From Mycobacterium seoulense (GTDB taxonomy: Bacteria; Actinomycetota; Actinomycetes; Mycobacteriales; Mycobacteriaceae): DNA of 64,000 nucleotides. Shown here one piece after another: positions 48,274 through 59,375 of this stretch. The DNA is taken from the NCBI RefSeq assembly GCF_010731595.1, contig NZ_AP022582.1, positions 4,898,001-4,962,000 on the forward strand, given 5' to 3'. Numbering within the stretch: position 1 is the first letter of the stretch; each line of letters starts with the position of its first letter. Made by a program: the position numbers and the translations under genes. The notes under the pieces were generated by a model. That model did no database searches. It was not told the DNA's origin and saw only the letters and a list, made by a program, of their open reading frames with translations.

Positions 48274-48879
48274 ATGGCGGACAACACCAACATCGAAGAC
48301 TTGAGGGCCCCCCTCTTGGCAGCCCTCGGTGCGGCAGACCTGGCTCTGGCGACGGTCAACGAATTGATCGCCAACCTGCGTGACCGCGCCGAAGAGACCC
48401 GCGCGGACACCCGCAGCCGGGTGGAGGAGAGCCGCGCCCGCCTGACCAAGTTGCAGGAGGACCTGCCCGAGCAGCTGGGCGAGCTCCGCGAGCGCTTCAC
48501 CAGCGAGGAATTGCGCAAGGCGGCCGAGGGCTACCTGGACGCCGCGACCAACCGCTACAACGAGCTCGTCGAGCGGGGCGAGGCCGCCCTGCAGCGGCTG
48601 CGCAGCCAGACCGGCCTGGACGACGCCTCCGCGCGCGCCGAGGGCTACGTGGACCAGGCCGTCGAGCTGACCCAGGAGGCGCTGGGCACCGTCGCATCGC
48701 AGACCCGCGCGGTCGGTGAGCGCGCGGCCAAGCTGGTCGGCATCGAGCTGCCCAAGAAGTCCGACGAGGCGGCCCAGAAGGCTCAGAAGGCCGTCGCGAA
48801 GAAGGCGCCCGCCAAGAAGGCTCCGGCCAAGAAGGCTCCGGCCAAGAAGGCGTCCGCCAAGAAGGTCACCCAGAAGTAA
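48274..48879 (+). CDS. hbhA: Heparin-binding hemagglutinin HbhA
   Basis: The 201-residue surface adhesin starts [22 protein letters not shown], with ribosome site GAAAGGA. Residues ~20-110 form a long coiled coil. The C-terminal ~30 residues are Lys/Ala/Pro repeats ([20 protein letters not shown]) that bind heparan sulfate and become methylated in known HbhA. It mediates adherence to epithelial cells and lipid-inclusion binding. Length matches Rv0475 (~199). No signal peptide is seen, as expected. Confidence 0.96.
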   Translation: MADNTNIEDLRAPLLAALGAADLALATVNELIANLRDRAEETRADTRSRVEESRARLTKLQEDLPEQLGELRERFTSEELRKAAEGYLDAATNRYNELVERGEAALQRLRSQTGLDDASARAEGYVDQAVELTQEALGTVASQTRAVGERAAKLVGIELPKKSDEAAQKAQKAVAKKAPAKKAPAKKAPAKKASAKKVTQK

Positions 48880-48956
48880 GTCAGGACGTCGGCTCGGAGT
48901 TGCCCCCGGGTAACTCTGAGTCGACGTTTGGGATGGCGCCCGCATACGCTTAAGGC

Positions 48957-49244
48957 GTGAGCCATCTCGTGGGTACCGTCATGTTGGTCTTGCAGATCGC
49001 CGTCTTGGTCACGGCGGTATACGCGTTCGTGCACGCAGCGCTGCAGCGGCCCGACGCTTACACCGCCGCCGACAAGCTGACCAAGCCGGTGTGGCTAGTG
49101 ATCCTCGGTCTGGCTGTTGCCCTGACATCCATCCTGAGTTTTGTTTTCGGGGTACTCGGGATGGCTATCGCCGCGTGCGCGGCTGGCGTGTATCTGGTCG
49201 ATGTGCGGCCGAAACTCCTGGAAATTCAAGGTAAGTCGCGCTAG
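48957..49244 (+). CDS. DUF2516 membrane protein (Rv0476 type)
   Basis: The 95-residue protein starts at GTG ([21 protein letters not shown]). It has two to three transmembrane segments (residues ~6-28, 45-63 and 63-80) and a short basic C-terminus [12 protein letters not shown]. Role unknown. It starts a run of closely spaced rightward genes up to deoC (4-bp gap to the next). Confidence 0.8.
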   Translation: MSHLVGTVMLVLQIAVLVTAVYAFVHAALQRPDAYTAADKLTKPVWLVILGLAVALTSILSFVFGVLGMAIAACAAGVYLVDVRPKLLEIQGKSR

Positions 49245-49248
49245 CGGG

Positions 49249-49662
49249 ATGAGGGCCCTGCTGACGGCGCCGGCCGCGGTGGTCGTCGCGCTGTGGGGCC
49301 CGGCCCCCACCGGGGCGGCGGACCCGGCCTCGACGTCACCGCCGTTCATCGACCACACCGCGTGGGCGCAGTGGCACGGCCTGAGCAGCCTGCGGGTCTT
49401 CCCGACACCGTCGGGCCGGCTGGCGTCGCGCCAGCAGGGGAACGCGGCCCTCGCCGACGAGGCGTGGGGCGAGGTGTTGGCGCTGTCGCCGGATGCCGAC
49501 ACCGCGGGCATGCGGGCCCAGTTCAGCTGTCACTGGCAGTTCGCCGAACTGGCGGAGCCCGGCAAGGCCAGCTGGAACCTGGAGCCGTGGCGCCCCGTCG
49601 TCGACGATGCCGAAATGGTTGCGTCCGGATGCAACCCGGGCGGACCCGAGGAAAGGTTCTAG
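49249..49662 (+). CDS. Secreted DUF2599-like protein (Rv0477 type)
   Basis: The ATG at 49249 gives 137 residues ([25 protein letters not shown]) with a Sec signal peptide cleaved near GAA (~residue 24). The mature domain has [19 protein letters not shown], a late [13 protein letters not shown] and ...[15 protein letters not shown]; its two Cys could form a disulfide. Function unknown. Its TAG overlaps the deoC GTG by one base. Confidence 0.8.
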   Translation: MRALLTAPAAVVVALWGPAPTGAADPASTSPPFIDHTAWAQWHGLSSLRVFPTPSGRLASRQQGNAALADEAWGEVLALSPDADTAGMRAQFSCHWQFAELAEPGKASWNLEPWRPVVDDAEMVASGCNPGGPEERF

Positions 49663-50339
49663 TGGCCAGCAAACACACCCGCTCCCAGCTGGCGGCGATG
49701 GTCGACCACACCCTGCTCAAGCCCGAGGCCACCGAGGCCGACGTCGCCGCCCTGGTGGCCGAGGCCGTCGAGTTGGGCGCCTACGCGGTGTGCGTCTCGC
49801 CGTCGATGGTCCCGGTCGCCGTGGGAGCCGGGGGAGGCCTCCCGGTGGCGAGCGTGGCGGGTTTCCCGTCGGGAAAGCACATTTCGGCGGTCAAGGCGCA
49901 TGAGGCCGAACACGCGGTGGCGGCCGGGGCGGCCGAGGTCGACATGGTCATCGACATCGGCGCCGCGCTGGCCGGGAACATCGATGCGGTGCGGGCCGAT
50001 ATCGCGGCCGTGCGCGCCGCCGTGCCCGGCGCCGTGCTCAAGGTGATCGTGGAGTCGGCGGTGCTGTTGTCGGGGACGGACGAACGCACGCTGGTGCGGG
50101 TGTGTCAGGCGGCCGAGGACGCCGGCGCCGACTTCGTCAAGACGTCGACCGGGTTCCACCCCGCGGGCGGCGCCTCGGTGCGCGCGGTCACCGTGATGAG
50201 CCAGACCGTCGGCGGCCGGCTGGGGGTCAAGGCCAGCGGGGGCATCCGCGACGCCGCCGCCGCGCTGGCGATGCTGGACGCCGGCGCCACCCGGCTCGGC
50301 CTGTCCGGCACCCGGGCGGTGCTCGACGGGCTCGCTTAG
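49662..50339 (+). CDS. deoC: Deoxyribose-phosphate aldolase
   Basis: The 225-residue TIM-barrel enzyme starts at GTG ([22 protein letters not shown]) and interconverts deoxyribose-5-phosphate with acetaldehyde and glyceraldehyde-3-phosphate. The Schiff-base Lys is K160 in [14 protein letters not shown] and [10 protein letters not shown] are conserved. Length matches DeoC (Rv0478). It overlaps the previous stop by one base and ends 4 bp before the convergent DUF2993 gene. Confidence 0.96.
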   Translation: MASKHTRSQLAAMVDHTLLKPEATEADVAALVAEAVELGAYAVCVSPSMVPVAVGAGGGLPVASVAGFPSGKHISAVKAHEAEHAVAAGAAEVDMVIDIGAALAGNIDAVRADIAAVRAAVPGAVLKVIVESAVLLSGTDERTLVRVCQAAEDAGADFVKTSTGFHPAGGASVRAVTVMSQTVGGRLGVKASGGIRDAAAALAMLDAGATRLGLSGTRAVLDGLA

Positions 50340-50343
50340 AGCG

Positions 50344-51384
50344 TCACAGGTTGGCGAAGCAGGGGTCGTTGTTGTTGCCGGTGGGGATGCTCGCGTTCCG
50401 GGTGGAGAAGTGGCTCGTCACACCGGTCGACGTGACCTGCACGCTGTCCGCGTGGATGCCCAGCGGGTAGTTCTTGGTGAACTGCGAGGTGAAGTCGTCC
50501 AGGGTCGACTGCACTGACTCCTTCGGCATCGTGAAGCCCAGCGCGTTGAAGCTGACGATCTGCAGCTGCAGGCCGGTGCCCGACACCACCGGCTTGGTGG
50601 TGAGGTTGTCCAGCATGCCCTTCAGCTCGATGGTGCCGTCGTTGGGATGCGTGGTCACCGTGTTGGTGACGAACGGGCCCAGCACCGGAATCGCGTTCTG
50701 AACCGATTCCTTGATCCCGTCCGACGTCCAGGTGACGTTCGCGTCAAGCGATCCGATGGTGCCCTTGGAGTCCTGCGTGTCCTTGAGCCGGACGTCGCGG
50801 ATGTTGATGTCGATCTTCATGCCCTTGGCGTCACGCACCTGATTGCCTGCCGTCGACACCGAGATGTTGGTGTAGTGCTTGGTGAGTTGCTGCCACAGCA
50901 TCAACGGCGCCACCCCGAACGACGCGGTCGCCTGGTCCTTGACCTCGCACGCCACCGCCTCGGCGACCTTGCTGTTGGCGACGTGGCGGACGTACAGCTC
51001 GGCGCCGACCAGCCCGGCGATCACCAGACACACCACGATGATGCAGACCAGCACGACGGACAGCGGGTCGCGCAGGAAGCGCCGCTTCTTCTTGCCCGGG
51101 GCCGGCTCCCCGCCGGGGGTGGCCAGCTTCTCCGTGGGCCCCGCAGGCGGGACGGGCGGCGGCGGCGGCGCGTAATCGGGCCGCTGCATGTTCGGCGGGG
51201 GAGTGCTGATCCGTTCGGTCCGGCCCGGCGGCGGACCGGAAGCCGGCGGCGGCGCAGGTGCTGGGCCGCCGGTGCTGATCCGCTCGGTCGGCCGCTCGGT
51301 GGGCGGCTGGCCAAAGGGGCCCTGATTGCCGGGACGGCCCCACGGCGACGGGTCAGGGTTCGGCGGTCCTTGTGGGTTCGTCAC
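50344..51384 (-). CDS. DUF2993 (LmeA-like) membrane-anchored protein (Rv0479c type)
   Basis: The 346-residue protein has a Pro/Gly-rich cytosolic N-terminus of ~110 residues containing two ERIST repeats. A basic patch KKKRRFLRD precedes one transmembrane helix (VVLVCIIVVCLVIAGLVGAEL). The external domain reads as DUF2993 (LMWQQLTKHYTNISVSTAGNQVRDAKGMKIDINIRDV-like). LmeA of this family acts in lipomannan maturation, so a periplasmic lipid-binding role is possible. Its start overlaps the nitrilase stop (ATGA). Confidence 0.82.
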   Translation of the reverse strand: MTNPQGPPNPDPSPWGRPGNQGPFGQPPTERPTERISTGGPAPAPPPASGPPPGRTERISTPPPNMQRPDYAPPPPPVPPAGPTEKLATPGGEPAPGKKKRRFLRDPLSVVLVCIIVVCLVIAGLVGAELYVRHVANSKVAEAVACEVKDQATASFGVAPLMLWQQLTKHYTNISVSTAGNQVRDAKGMKIDINIRDVRLKDTQDSKGTIGSLDANVTWTSDGIKESVQNAIPVLGPFVTNTVTTHPNDGTIELKGMLDNLTTKPVVSGTGLQLQIVSFNALGFTMPKESVQSTLDDFTSQFTKNYPLGIHADSVQVTSTGVTSHFSTRNASIPTGNNNDPCFANL

Positions 51385-52211
51385 CCGACCGATTCTGCCC
51401 TATCCAGCTGAGCGAAATCTGAGTGGTTGCGTAGCACCGCGAAGCTCTCGCGGGCCTTCGCCACCCGGTCGACGTCGATGTCGGCCACCACCAACTGCGG
51501 CCCGGGACCGGCCGACGCGACCACTTCGCCGAACGGCGAGGCCACCAGGCTGCCGCCCACCCCGGTGGGGGCGCCCGAGGCGGTCAGTGGCTCGCCCGGG
51601 TCGGCCTGGCCGGTCGCCGCGACGTACGTCATCGAGTCCAGCGCGCGGGCCCGCGCCAACAGCGTCCACTGGTCGAGCTTGCCGGGGCCCGCACCCCACG
51701 ACGCGCAGACGGCGATCAGCTGGGCGCCGCGGCGGGCCAGCTCGGTGTAGAGCGCCGGGAAGCGGATGTCATAACAGACCGTCAGCCCCACCCGGACGCC
51801 TGCGACCGTGATCACCACCGGCTCGTGGCCGGGCGCGACGGTGCGCGACTCGGTGAACCCGAACGCGTCGTAGAGGTGGATCTTGTCGTAGTGCGCGTCC
51901 GGTTCGTTGGGACTGCCCGGCCCCGCCGCGATCAACGTGTTCTTCACCCGCCCGTCCCCGGCCGGGGTGAACATGCCGGCGACCACCGTGATCCCGCTGT
52001 CCGTGGCGATGCGCCGCACGCTCGTCGCCCAGGGCCCGTCGACCGGCTCGGCGATCGGCGCCAGCGGGACGCCGAACCGGCACATGGTCGCCTCCGGGAA
52101 CACCACCAGCTGAGCACCCGAGTCGGCTGCCCGGCCCGCGTACTCGCGCACCAGGTCCAGGTTCGCGGCCGGATCGGTGCCGCTGAGGATCTGCGCCAAC
52201 GCGATTCGCAT
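51381..52211 (-). CDS. Carbon-nitrogen hydrolase (nitrilase superfamily)
   Basis: The 276-residue enzyme (MRIALAQILSGTDPAANLD) has the complete catalytic triad: Glu40 (VFPEATM), Lys110 (HYDKIHLYDAFG) and Cys146 (TVCYDIRFP). It hydrolyses an amide; the NIT2/omega-amidase-like branch with dipeptide or deaminated-glutathione repair is one candidate, not proven. It corresponds to Rv0480c. It lies between the DUF2505 gene (24 bp upstream) and DUF2993 (overlap). Confidence 0.9.
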   Translation of the reverse strand: MRIALAQILSGTDPAANLDLVREYAGRAADSGAQLVVFPEATMCRFGVPLAPIAEPVDGPWATSVRRIATDSGITVVAGMFTPAGDGRVKNTLIAAGPGSPNEPDAHYDKIHLYDAFGFTESRTVAPGHEPVVITVAGVRVGLTVCYDIRFPALYTELARRGAQLIAVCASWGAGPGKLDQWTLLARARALDSMTYVAATGQADPGEPLTASGAPTGVGGSLVASPFGEVVASAGPGPQLVVADIDVDRVAKARESFAVLRNHSDFAQLDRAESVG

Positions 52212-52235
52212 GGCCGCCAGCTTAGGCTCGACGGG

Positions 52236-52745
52236 TCACGCGGTTCCGCCGATCCACTCCTCGGTGAACCGTTGTTCCACCGCCACCAGCTCGGCCAGCC
52301 GGGCGCCGATGATGTTCTCCAGCTTGCCGCCGATGATCGGGACGCGTACCTGGACGGTGGCCCGAAAGCTGAGCCGGGCACCCCCCGTCTCGTGGATCGG
52401 CGACAGCATCGCGGTACCGGTCAGATTCACCGGGGCGTCCAGGATCGAACCGACGACCGAACCCTGCGCGGCGCCGTCGGCGACCGGTCCCCACGTCTCC
52501 TCGCGCCTGATTCGCAGGTCGCCGACGTGCAACTGCGTGACCATCCCGGGCAGCTTGTGGCTGTGGATCACCTGGACGGTGACGACCTCGACGGTGTCGC
52601 CACCGACCCGGATCGATTCCAACACGGCGACGTCGACACCGGATCCGGCCAGCCGTGCCCGCCAATAGGTCTCGTCCGTGAACGCCCGATGGACCGCTTC
52701 AACGCTGCCGTCGTAGTCGGCCGACAAGTCGAATGAACGCGGCAT
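52236..52745 (-). CDS. DUF2505 SRPBCC-like protein (Rv0481c type)
   Basis: The ATG at 52745 (MPRSFDLSADYDGSVEAVHRAFTDETYW) gives 169 residues; a longer in-frame start would run into the murB start region. The fold is SRPBCC-like, with an N-terminal strand and helix, IHSHKLPGMVTQLHVGDLRI, and a long C-terminal helix LENIIGARLAELVAVEQRFTEEW. It probably binds a hydrophobic ligand; the function is unknown. It is divergent from murB with 26 bp between starts. Confidence 0.82.
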   Translation of the reverse strand: MPRSFDLSADYDGSVEAVHRAFTDETYWRARLAGSGVDVAVLESIRVGGDTVEVVTVQVIHSHKLPGMVTQLHVGDLRIRREETWGPVADGAAQGSVVGSILDAPVNLTGTAMLSPIHETGGARLSFRATVQVRVPIIGGKLENIIGARLAELVAVEQRFTEEWIGGTA

Positions 52746-52771
52746 AGCAGGTGAGGCTACCGTTACGGGCC

Positions 52772-53869
52772 ATGAAATCCAGCGATGCCGGTTCGACATT
52801 CGCCGGCGCGCACGTCGCCGAGGCGGTGCCCCTCGCGCCGCTGACGACGTTGCGGGTGGGGCCGGTCGCGCGCCGCCTGATCACCTGCACCAGCACGCGA
52901 CAGGTGGTCGACGTGGTGCGGGAGCTGGATGCCGAAAGCCTTGGGGGAGAACATCGCCCGGTATTGGTGTTCGCCGGCGGCTCCAATCTGGTGATCGCGG
53001 ACACCCTGACCGACCTGACCGCGGTTCGGCTGGCCAACACCCGCATCGCCGTCGACGGCAACCTGCTGCGCGCGGAGGCGGGCGCGGTGTGGGACGACGT
53101 CGTGGTCAGCGCCATCGAACACGGCCTGGGCGGGCTGGAATGCCTGTCCGGGATCCCGGGATCGGCCGGCGCCACCCCGGTGCAGAACGTCGGGGCGTAC
53201 GGCGCGGAGGTCTCCGACACCATCACCCGGGTCCGGGTGTTCGACCGGGCCGGCGGGGAGGTTCGCTGGGTGCCGGGCGGCGAGCTCGGCTTCGGCTACC
53301 GCACCAGCGTGTTCAAGCGGGCCGGCCTCGAAATCCCTTGGGTGGTGCTGGAAGTCGAGTTCGCGCTGGACGCCTCGGGCCGCAGCGCCCCGCTGCGCTA
53401 CGGCGAACTGGCGGCCGCGCTGGGGGTGGGCGGTGGCGAGCGTGCCGACCCGTCGGCGGTCCGCCGGGCGGTGCTGAGGCTGCGGGGCGGCAAGGGCATG
53501 GTGCTCGACCCGGACGACCACGACACCTGGAGCGTGGGTTCCTTCTTCACCAACCCGGTGGTCGCACCCGAGGTGTACGAGCGGCTGGCCGGCGCCGCTG
53601 ACGGGCCGGTTCCGCACTACCCGGCCCCGGACGGCGTCAAGCTGGCCGCCGGCTGGCTGGTGGAGCGGGCCGGCTTCGCCAAGGGCTATCCCGACGATCC
53701 GGCGGCCCGGTGCCGGCTGTCCACCAAGCACGCGCTGGCGCTGACCAACCGCGGCGGCGCCACCACCGAGGAGGTGATCGCACTGGCCCGCACCATCCGC
53801 GACGGCGTTCGTGATGTGTTTGGTGTCACATTGATGCCCGAGCCGGTCCTGCTCGGCTGCAGGCTGTAG
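52772..53869 (+). CDS. murB: UDP-N-acetylenolpyruvoylglucosamine reductase
   Basis: The 365-residue flavoenzyme starts [27 protein letters not shown] and reduces UDP-GlcNAc-enolpyruvate to UDP-MurNAc with NADPH. FAD-binding [13 protein letters not shown] and [24 protein letters not shown], the Arg in FGYRTSVFK and the catalytic Ser in [12 protein letters not shown] mark a type I MurB. MPEPVLLG near the C-terminus holds the active-site Glu. Length fits Rv0482 (~369). The transpeptidase gene for peptidoglycan cross-links follows. Confidence 0.96.
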   Translation: MKSSDAGSTFAGAHVAEAVPLAPLTTLRVGPVARRLITCTSTRQVVDVVRELDAESLGGEHRPVLVFAGGSNLVIADTLTDLTAVRLANTRIAVDGNLLRAEAGAVWDDVVVSAIEHGLGGLECLSGIPGSAGATPVQNVGAYGAEVSDTITRVRVFDRAGGEVRWVPGGELGFGYRTSVFKRAGLEIPWVVLEVEFALDASGRSAPLRYGELAAALGVGGGERADPSAVRRAVLRLRGGKGMVLDPDDHDTWSVGSFFTNPVVAPEVYERLAGAADGPVPHYPAPDGVKLAAGWLVERAGFAKGYPDDPAARCRLSTKHALALTNRGGATTEEVIALARTIRDGVRDVFGVTLMPEPVLLGCRL

Positions 53870-53893
53870 CTCGGAATCCTGCCGACGACCGCC

Positions 53894-53922
53894 CCGACCC
53901 CGATTTGTCGCGGCGGGGTCGG
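53894..53922 (+). terminator. Hairpin between murB and the transpeptidase gene
   Basis: A 9-bp stem CCGACCCCG / CGGGGTCGG (53894-53902 and 53914-53922) with an 11-base loop starts 25 bp after murB. GGATTTT follows, giving a weak U run. It may partly terminate murB transcripts. Confidence 0.55.
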
Positions 53923-53950
53923 TGGATTTTGCCCGGTATCTTTGACTTTC

Positions 53951-55273
53951 GTGAGCACGTCGCAGAACCGGCCGCCGATCAACCGGCGCGTGGCATTGGC
54001 GACCCTCGGACTGGGGGTGTTCGCCCCCAGCCTGCTCGCCGCGTGCGGCGGAACCACGGCCAAACAGGCCGAGAAGAAGGAGCAGCCCGCGGCGAAGCTG
54101 AAGTTCCAGCCGGCCGACGCCACCGAGAACGTGGTGCCGATCGCGCCGATCAGCGTCGAGATCAGCGACGGCTGGTTCCAGCACGTCACGCTGACGAATT
54201 CGGCCGGCAAGGCCGTGGCGGGCAAATTCAACTCCGACCGCACCGTCTACACCACCACCGAGCCGCTGGGCTACGACGCGACCTACACCTGGAGCGGTTC
54301 GGCGGTCGGGCACGACGGCAAGGCGATCCCGGTCACCGGCAAGTTCACCACGGTGTCGCCGAGCAAGAAGATCAGTGGGGCATTCCAGCTGGCCGACGGG
54401 CAGACCGTCGGGGTGGCGGCGCCGATCATCATCCAGTTCGACGCGCCGATCACCGACAAGGCGGCCGTCGAGAAGGCGCTGACGGTCACGACGAATCCGC
54501 CCGTCGAGGGCAGTTGGGCGTGGCTGCCCGACGAGGCGGCGGGCGCTCGGGCGCACTGGCGCACCCGCGACTACTACCCCGCGGGCACGACCGTCAACGT
54601 CGACGCCAAGTTGTACGGCCTGCCGTTCGGTGACAGTGCCTACGGCGCCGACGACATCTCGCTGAACATCCAGATCGGTCGCCGCCAGGTGGTCAAGGCC
54701 GAGGTCACCTCGCACCGCATCCAGGTGATCAGGGACGAAGGCGTCATCATGGACTTCCCGTGCAGCTACGGCGAGGCCGACAAGGCGCGCAACGTCACCC
54801 GCAACGGCGTCCACGTGGTCACCGAGAAGTACGCGGATTTCTACATGTCCAACCCCGCCGCCGGCTACAGCCACGTGCACGAACGCTGGGCGGTCCGGAT
54901 CTCCAACAACGGCGAGTTCATCCACGCCAACCCGGCGAGCGCGGGCGCGCAGGGCAACACCAACGTCACCAACGGCTGCATCAACCTGTCGACCGGCGAC
55001 GCCGAGCAGTACTTCCAGTCGGCGATCTACGGCGACCCGGTCGAGGTGACCGGGAGCTCGATCCAGCTGTCCTACTCCGACGGCGACATCTGGGACTGGG
55101 CCGTCGACTGGGACACCTGGGTCGCCATGTCGGCGCTCCCGCCACCCACCGCGCGCCCGCCGTCCACCCAGATTCCGGTGACCGCGCCGGTCACCCCGTC
55201 GACCGCCCCGACCCTGTCCGGCACGCCGACGACGACCACCACGTCCAGTCCGGGGGCTAACCCCGGCGGTTGA
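53951..55273 (+). CDS. lprQ: L,D-transpeptidase lipoprotein (LdtMt5/LprQ type)
   Basis: The GTG at 53951 ([20 protein letters not shown]) gives 440 residues. The lipobox LLAAC places the lipidated Cys at residue 32. Two Ig-like domains (~50-230) precede the YkuD catalytic domain, and a Pro/Thr-rich tail ends the protein. The active site reads TNGCINLS with Cys343. Most L,D-transpeptidases have [S/T]HGC; Asn replaces His as in LdtMt5 (Rv0483). It makes 3-3 cross-links in peptidoglycan. The 3' end overlaps the convergent SDR by 17 bp. Confidence 0.92.
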   Translation: MSTSQNRPPINRRVALATLGLGVFAPSLLAACGGTTAKQAEKKEQPAAKLKFQPADATENVVPIAPISVEISDGWFQHVTLTNSAGKAVAGKFNSDRTVYTTTEPLGYDATYTWSGSAVGHDGKAIPVTGKFTTVSPSKKISGAFQLADGQTVGVAAPIIIQFDAPITDKAAVEKALTVTTNPPVEGSWAWLPDEAAGARAHWRTRDYYPAGTTVNVDAKLYGLPFGDSAYGADDISLNIQIGRRQVVKAEVTSHRIQVIRDEGVIMDFPCSYGEADKARNVTRNGVHVVTEKYADFYMSNPAAGYSHVHERWAVRISNNGEFIHANPASAGAQGNTNVTNGCINLSTGDAEQYFQSAIYGDPVEVTGSSIQLSYSDGDIWDWAVDWDTWVAMSALPPPTARPPSTQIPVTAPVTPSTAPTLSGTPTTTTTSSPGANPGG

Positions 55274-56006
55274 ACCGGGTGGCCGACGCCTGGTCGCGCG
55301 GCTTCATGACGATCAGGTCGAGGTCGACGTGGGACGGCCGCGAGGCCACGAAGCCGATCACCTCGGCGACGTCCTCGGCAACCAGCGGCGTCATGCCGGT
55401 GTAGACGGCGTCGGCGCGTTGTTGATCGCCGTCGAAACGAACCAGCGAGAACTCGGTCTCCACCGCGCCCGGCGCGATCTCGGTCAGCCGCACCGGCTTG
55501 CCCAGCAGCTCTCCGCGCAGCGTGCGGTGCAGCGCCCCCTGGGCGTGTTTGGCGGCGGTGTATCCGGCGCCCCCGTCGTAAACCTCAAGTGCCGCAACCG
55601 ATGTCACTGTGACGATCAGGCCGTCACCGGATTCGATGAGCTTGGGCAGCAGCGCCCGGGTGACCCGCAGCGTGCCCAGCACGTTGGTCTCCCACATCCA
55701 CCGCCAATGGTCGAGGTCGGTGTCGGCGACCGGTGCCAGCCCGCGCGCGCCGCCCGCGTTGTTGACCAGCACGTCGACCCGGCTCAACTCGTCGGCCAGC
55801 GAAGCGACTGCCGCGTCGTCTGTGACGTCGGCCACAATGGCCGTCCCGCCGATCTCCCTGGCCAGGGCGTTGATCCGGTCCGCCCGCCGCGCCACCGCGA
55901 CCACGTGAAAGCCCTGCGCAGCAAGGGTCTGCGCGGTCGCCTCGCCGATTCCGGAGCTGGCCCCCGTGACCACCGCGACGCGCTCATTCCTGACATTTCC
56001 AGCCAT
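55257..56006 (-). CDS. Short-chain dehydrogenase/reductase (Rv0484c type)
   Basis: The 249-residue protein starts [25 protein letters not shown]. The motifs [16 protein letters not shown], catalytic Ser in TVTSVAAL and YTAAK are present. It resembles the 3-hydroxy-acid/serine dehydrogenase-type YdfG group (GAVETEFS), but the substrate is open. It is divergent from the Rv0485-type gene across 172 bp. Confidence 0.87.
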   Translation of the reverse strand: MAGNVRNERVAVVTGASSGIGEATAQTLAAQGFHVVAVARRADRINALAREIGGTAIVADVTDDAAVASLADELSRVDVLVNNAGGARGLAPVADTDLDHWRWMWETNVLGTLRVTRALLPKLIESGDGLIVTVTSVAALEVYDGGAGYTAAKHAQGALHRTLRGELLGKPVRLTEIAPGAVETEFSLVRFDGDQQRADAVYTGMTPLVAEDVAEVIGFVASRPSHVDLDLIVMKPRDQASATRFNRRG

Positions 56007-56178
56007 CGAAACAACCTTAGTGAACGTGCTAAATTTTCGGAGTGCACCTCAGCGCCCTGTCCAGCACCACCACCGCGTGTCTCTGCGCGGCGGGTGCGTG
56101 TTGTTGTCGCGCACTTTGCCGCTCCTGACTTTCAGGTGTGGCCAGTGACGGCCAACAAAATTCGGACAAAGGACGCTC

Positions 56179-57498
56179 GTGCGCTCGAATACCCTCACCC
56201 AAGCTCACCATTCACCCAGTCGCGCCGACTATCAGGGGCACCGTTCGGTGCGCCGTCAGATCGTGCCACCGGCGCTGCACATCCCCGACTCGGCGGCCGC
56301 CTCGGTGTTCCGGGCCGTGCGATTGCGCGGCCCCGTCGGCCGTGACGTCATCGCCGGCGTCACCTCGCTGAGCATCGCGACGGTCAACCGCCAGGTCATC
56401 GCCCTGCTCGAGGCCGGTTTGCTGCGGGAACGCGCCGATTTGGCCGTCTCCGGGGCGATTGGCCGCCCGCGCGTGCCGGTCGAGGTCAACCACGAACCGT
56501 TCGTGACGCTGGGCATCCACATCGGGGCCCGGACCACCAGCATCGTGGCCACCGACCTGTTCGGCCGCACCCTGGACACCGTCGAGACGCCGACACCGCT
56601 CAGTCCCGCCGGCCCCGCGCTGGCGGCCCTGGCCGAGAGCGCCGCACGCTACCTGCGGCGTTGGCACCGGCGCCGCCCGTTGTGGGTCGGCGTCGCGATC
56701 GGCGGCACGGTCGACGGCGCCACCGGCCACGTCGACCACCCGCGGCTGGGCTGGCGTCAGGCGCCGGTCGGCCCGGTGCTGGCCGACGCGCTGGGACTGC
56801 CCGTGTCGGTGGCCTCGCACGTCGACGCCATGGCCGGGGCCGAGCTGCTGCTCGGCATGCGGCGATTCCTGCCCAGCTCGCCCACCAGCCTCTACGTCTA
56901 CGCCCGCGAGACCGTGGGCTATGCGCTGGTGATCGGGGGCCGGGTGCACTGCCCGGCCAGCGGCCCCGGCACCATCGCCACCCTGCCGGCCCATTCCGAG
57001 CTGCTCGGCGGCGCCGGGCAGCTGGAATCCACCGTCAGCGACGGGGCGGTGCTGGCCGCCGCGCGCCGGCTGCGGATCCTCCCGTTCGCCCCGCCGGGCG
57101 CCCCCAACGCCCCGGCCGCCGGCATCACCGATCTGCTGCGGGTGGCCCGGGCCGGCAACGAGCAGGCCAAGGACCTGCTCAACGAGCGGGGCCGGGTTCT
57201 CGGCGAGGCGGTGGCGTTGCTGCGCGACATGCTCAACCCCGACGAACTGGTGGTCGGGGGCCAGGCCTTCACCGAGTATCCCGAGGCGATGGAGCACGTG
57301 GAGGCGGCGTTCGCCGACCGCTCGGTGCTGCCGCCGCGCGACATTCGCGTCACGGTCTTCGGCAACCGGGTGCAGGAGGCCGGTGCGGGGACCGTGTCGC
57401 TGGGCGGGCTGTACGCCGACCCGCTCGGTGCGATGCGGCGGGCGGGGGCGCTGAACCCGCGGGTGCGCGAGGCCGCCGCCGACGAGTCTTCCGCTTAA
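56179..57498 (+). CDS. ROK-family transcriptional regulator (Rv0485 type)
   Basis: The 439-residue protein starts at GTG ([21 protein letters not shown]). A winged-helix region [32 protein letters not shown] (~residues 58-90) precedes a sugar-kinase-like ROK domain. The ROK ATP/sugar motifs are weak ([14 protein letters not shown]), so it is probably non-catalytic. Rv0485 has been reported to regulate a PE-PPE pair and affect virulence in M. tuberculosis. mshA follows on the same strand. Confidence 0.88.
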   Translation: MRSNTLTQAHHSPSRADYQGHRSVRRQIVPPALHIPDSAAASVFRAVRLRGPVGRDVIAGVTSLSIATVNRQVIALLEAGLLRERADLAVSGAIGRPRVPVEVNHEPFVTLGIHIGARTTSIVATDLFGRTLDTVETPTPLSPAGPALAALAESAARYLRRWHRRRPLWVGVAIGGTVDGATGHVDHPRLGWRQAPVGPVLADALGLPVSVASHVDAMAGAELLLGMRRFLPSSPTSLYVYARETVGYALVIGGRVHCPASGPGTIATLPAHSELLGGAGQLESTVSDGAVLAAARRLRILPFAPPGAPNAPAAGITDLLRVARAGNEQAKDLLNERGRVLGEAVALLRDMLNPDELVVGGQAFTEYPEAMEHVEAAFADRSVLPPRDIRVTVFGNRVQEAGAGTVSLGGLYADPLGAMRRAGALNPRVREAAADESSA

Positions 57499-57557
57499 CG
57501 CGAAGCCATGCCGTGGGCGTTGGGCTGGTGAGCCGGCCGTCCTGTAAAGATGAGAAG

Positions 57558-58829
57558 GTGCGGCACGATGACGTATTCCGGCTGAAACCGCGCCGCGTCG
57601 CAGTGTTGGCGGTGCACACCTCACCGCTGGCCCAGCCGGGCACCGGCGACGCCGGGGGCATGAACGTCTACGTGCTCCAGACCGCGTTGCACCTGGCGCG
57701 CCGCGGCATCGAGGTGGAGATCTTCACCCGGGCCACCGCGTCCGCCGACCCGCCCGTCGCGCGGGTGGCGCCCGGCGTGCTGGTGCGCAACGTGGTGGCG
57801 GGCCCGTTCGAGGGCCTGGACAAATACGACCTGCCCACGCAGCTGTGTGCGTTCGCCGCCGGGGTGCTGCGCGCGGAAGCGTCGCACGAACCGGGCTACT
57901 ACGACATCGTGCACTCGCATTACTGGCTGTCCGGACAGGTGGGCTGGCTGGCCCGCGACCGCTGGGCGGTGCCGCTGGTGCACACCGCGCACACGCTCGC
58001 CGCGGTCAAGAACGCGGCACTGGCCGCGGGCGACGCGCCCGAGCCGCCACTGCGCACAATCGGCGAACAGCAGGTGGTCGACGAGGCGGACCGGCTGATC
58101 GTCAACACCGATGACGAAGCCAGGCAACTGGTTTCGATCCATCGCGCCGACCCGGCCCGAATCGACGTCGTCCACCCGGGGGTGGATCTCGAGGTGTTCC
58201 GCCCGGGCGACCGCCGGGCGGCGCGGGCCGCGCTGGGGTTGCCGCTCGACGAGGACGTCGTCGCGTTCGTCGGGCGGATTCAGCCGTTGAAGGCGCCCGA
58301 CATCGTCCTGCGCGCCGCCGCGAAATTGCCGGGCGTGCGCATCGTGGTGGCGGGCGGCCCGTCGGGCAGCGGCATGGCGTCCCCGGACGGGCTGCGGCGG
58401 CTGGCCGACCAGCTCGGCATCGCGGCGCGGGTGACGTTCCTGCCGCCGCAGTCCCGCACGGACCTGGCGACCTTGTTCCGGGCCGCCAGCCTGGTCGCCG
58501 TGCCGAGCTATTCGGAGTCGTTCGGCCTGGTGGCCGTCGAGGCGCAGGCGTGCGGCACGCCCGTGGTCGCCGCCGCGGTCGGCGGCCTGCCGGTGGCGGT
58601 GCGCGACGGGATCACCGGCACGCTGGTGTCCGGTCATGAGGTCGACCGGTGGGCCGACGCGCTGGATGGGATGCTGCGGCTGCGCGGGCGGAGGGCCGAG
58701 GCGATGAGCCGCGCGGCCGCCGCGCACGCGGCCACGTTCTCCTGGGAGAACACCACGGACGCGCTGCTGGCCAGCTATCGCCGCGCGATCAGCGCATACA
58801 CCGAGGAGCGGCGCGGGGTGGGCGCATGA
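57558..58829 (+). CDS. mshA: D-inositol-3-phosphate glycosyltransferase MshA
   Basis: MshA joins GlcNAc to inositol-3-phosphate, the first step of mycothiol synthesis. The GTG at 57558 ([23 protein letters not shown]), after the purine run GAGAAG, gives 423 residues. A GTG at 57513 is the alternative; M. tuberculosis MshA is ~480 residues with a longer variable N-terminus. Conserved are [35 protein letters not shown] and the sugar-nucleotide site [20 protein letters not shown]. The stop overlaps the next ATG (ATGA). Confidence 0.94.
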   Translation: MRHDDVFRLKPRRVAVLAVHTSPLAQPGTGDAGGMNVYVLQTALHLARRGIEVEIFTRATASADPPVARVAPGVLVRNVVAGPFEGLDKYDLPTQLCAFAAGVLRAEASHEPGYYDIVHSHYWLSGQVGWLARDRWAVPLVHTAHTLAAVKNAALAAGDAPEPPLRTIGEQQVVDEADRLIVNTDDEARQLVSIHRADPARIDVVHPGVDLEVFRPGDRRAARAALGLPLDEDVVAFVGRIQPLKAPDIVLRAAAKLPGVRIVVAGGPSGSGMASPDGLRRLADQLGIAARVTFLPPQSRTDLATLFRAASLVAVPSYSESFGLVAVEAQACGTPVVAAAVGGLPVAVRDGITGTLVSGHEVDRWADALDGMLRLRGRRAEAMSRAAAAHAATFSWENTTDALLASYRRAISAYTEERRGVGA

Positions 58830-59344
58830 CGTCCACTGTGGAGCGCGTGATCGAGGACGCGCTGCGGGCCAGCGGTCTGGCCTACTCCAAACACGATGGC
58901 GCGCACGGCGGTCCGCCCGGGATGGTGGTGGAGCTGCCCGGCGAGCGCAAGCTCAAGACCAACACCATCCTGAGCATCGGCGAGCATTCGGTGCGCGTCG
59001 AGGCGTTCGTGTGCCGCAAGCCCGACGAGAACCACGAGGGCGTTTACCGCTTCCTGCTCAAGCGCAACCGCCGCCTCTACGGGGTGGCCTACACGCTCGA
59101 CAAGGTCGGCGACATCTACCTGGTGGGCCGCATGTCGCTGGCGTCGGTGGACGCCGACGAGATCGATCGAGTGCTCGGACAGGTGCTCGAAGCGGTGGAC
59201 TCGGACTTCAATACGTTGTTGGAGTTGGGCTTTCGCTCGTCGATACAGAAAGAATGGGAGTGGCGGGTGTCCCGCGGCGAGTCGCTGAAGAACCTGCAGG
59301 CGTTCGCTCACCTGATCGATGAAGACGACGACGGGGACGACTGA
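58826..59344 (+). CDS. YbjN-domain protein (Rv0487 type)
   Basis: The 172-residue protein starts [22 protein letters not shown], with its ATG overlapping the mshA stop. The YbjN-like fold ([29 protein letters not shown], then [29 protein letters not shown]) is related to type III secretion chaperones. The C-terminus is acidic (IDEDDDGDD). The role is unknown, though coupling to mshA suggests a supporting function. Confidence 0.85.
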   Translation: MTSTVERVIEDALRASGLAYSKHDGAHGGPPGMVVELPGERKLKTNTILSIGEHSVRVEAFVCRKPDENHEGVYRFLLKRNRRLYGVAYTLDKVGDIYLVGRMSLASVDADEIDRVLGQVLEAVDSDFNTLLELGFRSSIQKEWEWRVSRGESLKNLQAFAHLIDEDDDGDD

Positions 59345-59375
59345 CGCGCCCCGGGGGCGTGAGAGACTTGCCGCC

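Noticed and set aside
48790..48870. Tandem DNA repeats near 48.8 kb as a possible minisatellite
   Set aside because: The repeated AAGAAGGC units encode the Lys/Ala/Pro tail of HbhA and are explained by that protein.
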